From: Clostridia bacterium | GTDB taxonomy: Bacteria > Bacillota > Sulfobacillia > SLMV01 | NCBI GenBank assembly: GCA_003554565.1 | Contig: PWGR01000062.1 | Location: 1 to 5,402 of the forward strand | Direction: 5' to 3' | Length of the DNA: 5,402 nucleotides | In this document: positions 1-3,511 of the stretch, one piece after another | How the letters are laid out: each line of letters opens with the position of its first letter | Position numbering within the stretch: position 1 is the first letter of the stretch | Program-made: the position numbers and the translations under genes | The notes under the pieces: generated by a model | Databases searched by the model: none | What the model was told of the DNA's origin: nothing | What the model saw: only the letters and a program-made list of their open reading frames with translations

Positions 1-2
1 CC

Positions 3-119
3 GGCGAGGAATTTGTTCCACAGTCGGCTCTTTCGGGAACGTTTTTGCCCAAGGAGGTGCTCCTGGAGAGCGACTTTCAATATGACCCGTGGTCGAACCT
101 CGTCTTGCGCATGCTGTGA
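3..119 (+). CDS. C-terminal fragment of an unidentified protein (5' end outside window)
   Basis: Reading from base 3, the + strand is open for 38 codons and ends at tandem TGA TGA stops (117-122). The peptide is balanced in composition, with acidic, aliphatic and aromatic residues, and ends DPWSNLVLRML. The other open readings here are rich in arginine and cysteine (+ frame from base 13) or lean on CGA/CAA codons (- strand), so they look like shadows. I do not recognise the family. Because only the tail is visible and antisense frames are also open, this is a moderate-to-low confidence call. It would run convergently toward the DUF4411 gene. Confidence 0.4.
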   Translation, partial: GEEFVPQSALSGTFLPKEVLLESDFQYDPWSNLVLRML

Positions 120-128
120 TGACATCAC
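116..128. repeat. 13-nt perfect palindrome over the stop codons
   Basis: GTGATG-A-CATCAC is a perfect 6-bp inverted repeat around a single A. It overlaps the TGA TGA stops of the left-edge fragment. It could be a protein-binding dyad or chance; it is too tight to form an RNA hairpin with a normal loop and has no T-tract. Confidence 0.3.
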
Positions 129-213
129 GTCCCGCAGCCCAAAAGGGTGCAACCGCCAAACGGAGTGGGAACAGAGCATGGAGGCCAGAGACGACGTTGC
201 AGATAGCACGTTG

Positions 214-237
214 TTGGATCATGACTGATAGATCCAA
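214..237. repeat. 7-bp inverted repeat in the convergent intergenic region
   Basis: TTGGATC (214-220) and GATCCAA (231-237) are perfectly complementary across a 10-nt loop. The repeat lies 24 bases beyond the DUF4411 stop codon, where a terminator for the - strand operon would be expected. No run of T follows on either strand, so a rho-independent terminator is only a weak possibility. Confidence 0.25.
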
Positions 238-261
238 TATGAGCTGATCGACTGGGAAGCT

Positions 262-807
262 TTATTCCAGATATTCTGAGGAATAAGAATCAACGAAAAA
301 CCCCAGGTTCCTTAGCACGTCAAACGTGTTCACATACTCGACTCCAAAATCCTCACATACATTCGGGATTTTGATTTTCTTCTTTGCATCGGGTTCATAA
401 GTCTCTTGAGTGACAATCACGAAATCATGAGCTTTAGCATAGGCAATTATCCAAGCATCTGCATTTGTATTGTCCGCAAATTCCTCCTTGGCTTCGTCCT
501 TATATTGATCATTTTCCATCGCCCATCTGATTATGTGTCGTAAAGCAGCCACAACACTGCTGTCATTAGTTGAATGAAAGAGGAAATCGGCTTCATCATG
601 TGCCCATTCAGCAAGGTCATCAGGTTCTTCTTTTCGTTTTTCAACGAGCTCATCATAAATTTTGTCTATGCTTCTGAGGCATTCTTTTGTACAGGCAGCA
701 TCTACGAGGAATGACCAGAAAGCCGGAACTAAGTCAAAGCTATAGTATCGTCGATGAGCCTGTATGAAGATGTTTGCATCTAATATGTACTTCACCGACT
801 CCCCCAC
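262..807 (-). CDS. DUF4411 family protein, PIN-like predicted nuclease (toxin-like partner)
   Basis: This 181-residue protein opens with the DUF4411 hallmark YILDANIFIQAHRRYY (7-22), followed by a PAFW segment (28-31). It also shows the conserved late block NADAWIIAYA (115-124), then IVTQE (131-135) and KIPNVCEDFGV (146-156). The acidic positions D10, E53 and D117 are placed like the metal-binding residues of PIN-type ribonucleases. A metal-dependent RNase activity is a family-based prediction, not shown here. Length is normal for the family and the frame is intact. The start is GTG, preceded by GGGAGGG (813-819) at a 5-nt spacing. A second GTG at 795 would give MKYILDANIF but has a less well-spaced site. 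The gene begins 15 nt after the stop of the peptidase gene, so the two are very likely cotranscribed. Base composition is AT-rich compared with the right half of the window, suggesting transfer. Confidence 0.9.
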   Translation of the reverse strand: MGESVKYILDANIFIQAHRRYYSFDLVPAFWSFLVDAACTKECLRSIDKIYDELVEKRKEEPDDLAEWAHDEADFLFHSTNDSSVVAALRHIIRWAMENDQYKDEAKEEFADNTNADAWIIAYAKAHDFVIVTQETYEPDAKKKIKIPNVCEDFGVEYVNTFDVLRNLGFFVDSYSSEYLE

Positions 808-812
808 AGCTT

Positions 813-819
813 CCCTCCC
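813..819 (-). promoter_or_regulatory. Ribosome binding site deciding the GTG start of the DUF4411 gene
   Basis: On the - strand GGGAGGG lies in the 15-nt gap between the two operon genes, five bases before GTG at 807. It supports the longer N-terminus over the internal GTG at 795. Confidence 0.7.
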
Positions 820-822
820 TTT

Positions 823-1977
823 TTAGTCTTGAATACGTTTCATATATTTATCAAAGGTGGTACCTTTCAATCCCGTCAGTTTGAATGCTTCAGAATACAG
901 TATACGCCCCTCTTTTACCGCACTGTTTACGGCAGAAGCGAAAGGTTTGCCAATGCGGTAGTTTTGCATGGTGTAAAAGGTGGGGCCGCCGCTACCCCTT
1001 TTATCGTCAGTATCCTCGAGTCTTGCCAGGTAATCTCGATAAAAGGCAAAGAATTCATCCTCAACAATCAAGCCCAGATCCAGGGCTCTGCGTGCAATCA
1101 CAATTTCACTAACCTTAAATTGACGAGCTATTTTTTCATAAGGATTGGAGGTTTTGATTGCTTCGTACCAGCTATTCAATAACTCATCTTTTGGAACCAG
1201 AAATTCAGCAGCGGTTTCGTTGCATTTTATCTCGGTTTTGTTGTCGGATGGTTGCAAATGCCTTAAATCAAATATGCCGCTTTCTCCATAGACAATGTGT
1301 GCGAATTCATGGGCAAGAGTAAAAATTTGAGCGCTTATGCTGTCGTTGCTATTGACAAATACGAGGGGAGCATATACATCAGTCAGTACGAAGCCGCGGA
1401 ACTCCTCAACGTCAAGTTTCCGATGAGTGTTATTTCCCAAAACGCTATTGAATACCACGACTATTCCGGCGTCTTCCATAGCTTCTTTTAGAAATCCTCT
1501 TGCTTGATTCCAATTGGGTAAAGACTTGGCCCATAATCTCTTGAGATTTAGAACATTGCGCATTTCTTGCGCAACTTTTTCAGCATCTTCAAAAGTGGTG
1601 TCAAAAGAATTAACAAAAGGGAGTTCATCCTGTCCTATATCTTGCAAATATTCACGCATCCAGTTTTGGCGACGCTGCATGGTGTGAATGGTGGACATCA
1701 GCTCAGGACTAGGTTCCCGTAGATCGCCATCAGGTAGGACCCTGTAGTCGGGGACAGGAAGTTCTTCTTTCGGTGGCTCAGACAGCATAAGATATCCAAA
1801 TGGCGTAAGGGTAGCTCGGGACAAATCCTCCAGTTGTCTGAGAGTTGGGTCCAATTCACCTGCAAGCCATTCATCTATCTTTCTTAGGGTTTGCCTGGAT
1901 TTGAGCTCGTCGACAGATTTACCGGAGCGTTTTATTGCCCACTCTAATATGCGTCTGTCGACCTCTACTCTTGTCAT
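823..1977 (-). CDS. HTH-type ImmA/IrrE family zinc metallopeptidase (COG2856-like)
   Basis: This 384-residue protein has an N-terminal region of about 75 residues typical of XRE-linked ImmA/IrrE proteins (RILEWAIKRSGK, then DPTLRQLEDLSRATLTPFGYLMLSEPP). The zinc peptidase domain carries the gluzincin-type motif HEFAH (223-227, catalytic E224). The block E249-I-K-C-N-E-T-A-A-E-F-L-V-P follows, and E249 is the probable third zinc ligand. A helical C-terminal segment ends in a conserved-looking RILYSEAFKLTGLKGTTFDKYM. Family members such as ImmA and IrrE cleave transcriptional repressors. By analogy this protein may sense or cleave a regulator, or restrain the DUF4411 partner; that is inference. 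I chose ATG at 1977 because AAGGGG sits 6 nt upstream. The frame extends to a TTG at 2010 (11 more residues), whose AAGGA is only 2 nt away. It is first in a two-gene operon, with its stop 15 nt before the next start. The gene is AT-rich relative to the right-hand genes. Confidence 0.93.
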   Translation of the reverse strand: MTRVEVDRRILEWAIKRSGKSVDELKSRQTLRKIDEWLAGELDPTLRQLEDLSRATLTPFGYLMLSEPPKEELPVPDYRVLPDGDLREPSPELMSTIHTMQRRQNWMREYLQDIGQDELPFVNSFDTTFEDAEKVAQEMRNVLNLKRLWAKSLPNWNQARGFLKEAMEDAGIVVVFNSVLGNNTHRKLDVEEFRGFVLTDVYAPLVFVNSNDSISAQIFTLAHEFAHIVYGESGIFDLRHLQPSDNKTEIKCNETAAEFLVPKDELLNSWYEAIKTSNPYEKIARQFKVSEIVIARRALDLGLIVEDEFFAFYRDYLARLEDTDDKRGSGGPTFYTMQNYRIGKPFASAVNSAVKEGRILYSEAFKLTGLKGTTFDKYMKRIQD

Positions 1978-1983
1978 GGATAT

Positions 1984-1989
1984 CCCCTT
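1984..1989 (-). promoter_or_regulatory. Ribosome binding site deciding the ATG start of the metallopeptidase
   Basis: AAGGGG on the - strand is six bases upstream of ATG 1977. This favours the 384-residue product over the 395-residue version from TTG 2010. Confidence 0.65.
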
Positions 1990-2024
1990 CTTTTGGAAGG
2001 ATTGTTTCAATATCCTTGCAGCTT

Positions 2025-2054
2025 ATACTTTCATATCCCATGGTGGTGTGACAA
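2025..2054 (-). promoter_or_regulatory. Weak candidate promoter for the peptidase-DUF4411 operon
   Basis: On the - strand a -35-like TTGTCA (2049-2054) is followed after 18 nt by AAGTAT (2025-2030). The latter keeps only the A2, A5 and T6 positions of the -10 consensus. An overlapping GTATAA (2023-2028) is at 20 nt. Position and AT-richness fit an operon promoter, but the match is poor. Confidence 0.25.
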
Positions 2055-2110
2055 GTAAGCCTCTCTGAAAAGGAAGTTTTTCTTTCTCCATGCTATGCTT
2101 TTATCCCATT

Positions 2111-2163
2111 ATTTGATGTTCATTCGACAAATCCCCCACTACGTCCTGCGTAGCGCATCAAAT
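2111..2163. repeat. Nested inverted repeats upstream of the peptidase operon
   Basis: An outer pair, ATTTGATG (2111-2118) and CATCAAAT (2156-2163), encloses an inner 5-bp hairpin, CTACG (2139-2143), TCCTG loop, CGTAG (2149-2153). The spacing is asymmetric: 20 nt on the left and 2 nt on the right between the two levels. The repeat lies about 135 bases before the peptidase start, at the AT-rich/GC-rich transition. It could be an operator, an island-end structure, or chance. Confidence 0.35.
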
Positions 2164-2744
2164 CACAGTATGTAGTTATGCAGATCCGTTTGGAGGTAAT
2201 GTGCGAATCGATACGCGTGGCGGACAGATCCCGTGCCCGAGGTCCACGGCAAGAGAAGCAGTGTGACTCATGTTAGAGAGGGTGGAGGGCTTCCATGCCA
2301 GATGAGCGAGTAATGGTCATGGAACGTGCTCATTTCGAGGGCGGTGCATCCTTCCTGCCCTGGCCGAGGCAAGGCAGCTCCTTCATGCAGCTTGGAGCAG
2401 TGCACAGTGCTCTACTCGCCCTGGTTGAGATCTCGGAACGGTGGTTGCAGGACAGGTGGGGCCAGTACGCCATTTTCCGTCGTGGTGTGGCTGCCCGGTT
2501 TATCTGGTCTCCAGCGGGGGTGTTTTGCTCGGAGTATATGAGCTTGAGTTTGAGATAGGGAGCCATCTCTGAGAACATGGGGGTGGCTTTTGTGTTGGGA
2601 AACATAGGAGATTGGGGTGAAAGCGAGAGCTCCAGCTTCGCAACCCCGGTTGGGTCAGGGCGATAGAGCGACAGCTGGAGCCCCAGAACGCAAATCAATG
2701 TAGCGCACATGAGTTCGGTCCATCAAGGAGCATTTGCGGAGATA

Positions 2745-2767
2745 CCTCCCCCTGCTGCAGGGGGAGG
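2745..2767. repeat. Perfect 10-bp hairpin, possible terminator without T-tract
   Basis: CCTCCCCCTG (2745-2754), loop CTG, CAGGGGGAGG (2758-2767) form a perfect GC-rich stem. It lies downstream of the lipoprotein gene on the - strand. No T-run follows in either direction, so intrinsic termination is not clearly supported; RNA 3'-end protection is an alternative. Confidence 0.4.
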
Positions 2768-2777
2768 CAGCGATGCC

Positions 2778-2817
2778 GGCGGGCTCGCCCCGCCCGGGAG
2801 CATCAGGTCTGCTCCCG
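2778..2817. repeat. Two adjoining GC-rich hairpins after the lipoprotein gene
   Basis: GGCGGG (2778-2783) pairs with CCCGCC (2789-2794) across CTCGC. Immediately adjacent, CGGGAGCA (2795-2802) pairs with TGCTCCCG (2810-2817) across a 7-nt loop. The second begins 47 nt past the lipoprotein stop when read on the - strand. With the hairpin at 2745-2767 they make three in a row, none followed by a T-tract. Confidence 0.35.
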
Positions 2818-2863
2818 CTGCTCCGGCCGGAAGAGCTGCGGCATGCCCCCGGGTTCTGCCGGT

Positions 2864-3217
2864 CTACTCGCCCACCAGTTCGATGTAGCGCTGCAGCTCG
2901 GGGTTGAACACGTAGATGGTGTCTTCGTCTTCACTTCGATAGATGTCCGTGTCCAGGAAGTCGTCGGAGAAACCAATGGCCTCGCCTTCCTCTTCCGGGG
3001 GACGGGTGGGGGCGGAGACGGTGGAGATCTGTCCAATCACCGTGCAGTCGTCGCCGATGGAGGCGACGTCACCCCTGGATGAGATCCAGTATACTCGCCC
3101 CTCCGCCATGATGGCCGGCGGGTACTCTCCAATCTCCGGCTGGCGGGACCACAGGTGACATCCCGTCAGCATGGTCCCAACGAACAGACACAGCACCAAT
3201 GCGGTTTTCCACTTCAC
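2864..3217 (-). CDS. Small predicted lipoprotein of unknown function
   Basis: This 117-residue protein begins with a classic lipoprotein signal: K2 and K4, a hydrophobic core ALVLCLFVGTM, and the lipobox L17-T18-G19-C20. Lipidation and anchoring at C20 on the outer face of the membrane follow from that. The mature part of about 98 residues is acidic, with clusters PEEEGEA and SEDEDT. Short beta-prone segments (EGRVYWISS, DCTVIGQIST, TIYVFNPELQRYIEL) suggest a small compact beta domain. I do not recognise a named family, and no catalytic motif is visible. The start is GTG; an in-frame TAG lies 24 bases upstream with no other start between. The ribosome binding site is GAGG at 3226-3229 with 8-nt spacing. 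The gene stands alone and is divergent from the RPH-like gene. GC content matches that gene, so it is probably native. Confidence 0.78.
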   Translation of the reverse strand: MKWKTALVLCLFVGTMLTGCHLWSRQPEIGEYPPAIMAEGRVYWISSRGDVASIGDDCTVIGQISTVSAPTRPPEEEGEAIGFSDDFLDTDIYRSEDEDTIYVFNPELQRYIELVGE

Positions 3218-3242
3218 GTTCCTCGCCTCGATTCCAAGCTAT

Positions 3243-3250
3243 TCACCTCC
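3243..3250 (-). promoter_or_regulatory. Near-perfect SD (GGAGGTGA) ahead of a 7-codon mini-ORF
   Basis: On the - strand GGAGGTGA is followed after 5 nt by TTG (3235-3237). This opens a 7-residue frame (LESRRGT) whose TGA at 3214-3216 overlaps the lipoprotein GTG start in a GTGA arrangement. It may be a leader peptide that couples translation to the lipoprotein. It may instead be only an extra ribosome-recruiting site, since it is 25 nt from the GTG. Confidence 0.3.
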
Positions 3251-3263
3251 GGCCGACGCCCGG

Positions 3264-3281
3264 CGGGGCGGATCCGTCCCG
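3264..3281. promoter_or_regulatory. 18-nt imperfect dyad, candidate operator
   Basis: CGGGGCGGATCCGTCCCG is palindromic at 16 of 18 positions around a central GATC; only the 3268/3277 pair fails. It lies about 50 bases upstream of the lipoprotein start and about 230 bases upstream of the RPH-like start, in the shared divergent region. This fits an operator for a dimeric regulator of either gene; the binding protein is unknown. Confidence 0.4.
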
Positions 3282-3338
3282 GAAACAGTTGACCGGGATG
3301 ATGGATTGGACGCTTCCTGGCGACAGAAGTTCCATGTT

Positions 3339-3373
3339 TTCCCCGCGCTTTGCGCATCGATCCGGGGAGTTTT
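3339..3373 (+). terminator. Possible terminator/attenuator hairpin in the RPH-like gene leader
   Basis: TCCCCG (3340-3345) pairs with CGGGGA (3363-3368), with one extra T-G wobble outside. The 17-nt loop can itself fold (GCGC-TTT-GCGC, 3345-3355, as an alternative sharing one base). TTTT follows at 3370-3373. If transcription of the RPH-like gene begins upstream, this could end it early. The short T-run and large loop keep confidence low. Confidence 0.3.
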
Positions 3374-3384
3374 ACAGCCGGCGC

Positions 3385-3398
3385 GGCACCCTCGTGCC
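3385..3398 (+). repeat. Short hairpin in the RPH-like gene leader
   Basis: GGCAC (3385-3389), loop CCTC, GTGCC (3394-3398) form a perfect 5-bp stem. Further possible stems lie downstream: CTGCA (3401-3405) with TGCAG (3422-3426), and CCGGA (3464-3468) with TCCGG (3472-3476). Together they suggest a structured 5' leader. I see no match to a known riboswitch or T-box core. Confidence 0.3.
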
Positions 3399-3497
3399 TC
3401 CTGCAGGAGAGAGTCACCCCGTGCAGAAGGTAAGATAAAAGCTGTGAGCAGCTGCTGCGCCGTCCGGATGATCCGGGCGCGATCCGCCATGTGCTGT

Positions 3498-3505
3498 GGA
3501 GGGGG
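3498..3505 (+). promoter_or_regulatory. Ribosome binding site deciding the GTG start of the RPH-like gene
   Basis: GGAGGGGG is six bases upstream of GTG 3512. The only other nearby in-frame start, GTG 3491, lacks such a site. Confidence 0.75.
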
Positions 3506-3511
3506 TTCAGT

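Larger units (their letters stand above)
1978..2863. other. 886-base region with no confident gene
   Basis: The left part (to about 2110) is AT-rich and holds the probable control region of the - strand operon. From about 2170 the GC content rises. Two long overlapping open frames occupy 2295-2710. One is + strand (2295-2558, 87 codons, with GGAGGG five bases before ATG). The other is - strand (2330-2710, 126 codons, with no clear ribosome binding site). Neither resembles a family I know, and a third frame (2326-2541) is also open, which suggests low stop density rather than coding. Degenerate mobile-element or pseudogene sequence is possible, but I cannot identify a parent. The right part holds three tandem hairpins. 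Confidence 0.5.
3218..3511. other. Divergent intergenic region between the lipoprotein and RPH-like genes
   Basis: These 294 bases must hold promoters for both genes, but I see no convincing -35/-10 pair. They contain the GATC-centred dyad, a hairpin with TTTT, and several short stems toward the RPH-like start. Arginine-rich frames are open on both strands and look like noncoding GC-rich sequence. Confidence 0.55.

Noticed and set aside
13..228. 71-codon + strand frame at the left edge
   Set aside because: It is rich in Arg, Cys and Ser with no recognisable pattern, and overlaps the more protein-like frame ending at 119.
829..1182. 117-codon + strand frame opposite the metallopeptidase gene
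   Set aside because: It lies fully antisense to a gene with clear catalytic motifs, so it is a shadow.
2330..2710. Transposase C-terminus suggested by a hydrophobic LICVLGLQL start
   Set aside because: There is no DDE or HTH pattern, no terminal inverted repeats or target duplications seen, and a stop lies just upstream in the frame.
3385..3430. T-box-like reading of the CCCTCGTGCC segment
   Set aside because: The conserved T-box sequence (GGGTGGNACCGCG-like) and Stem I features are missing.
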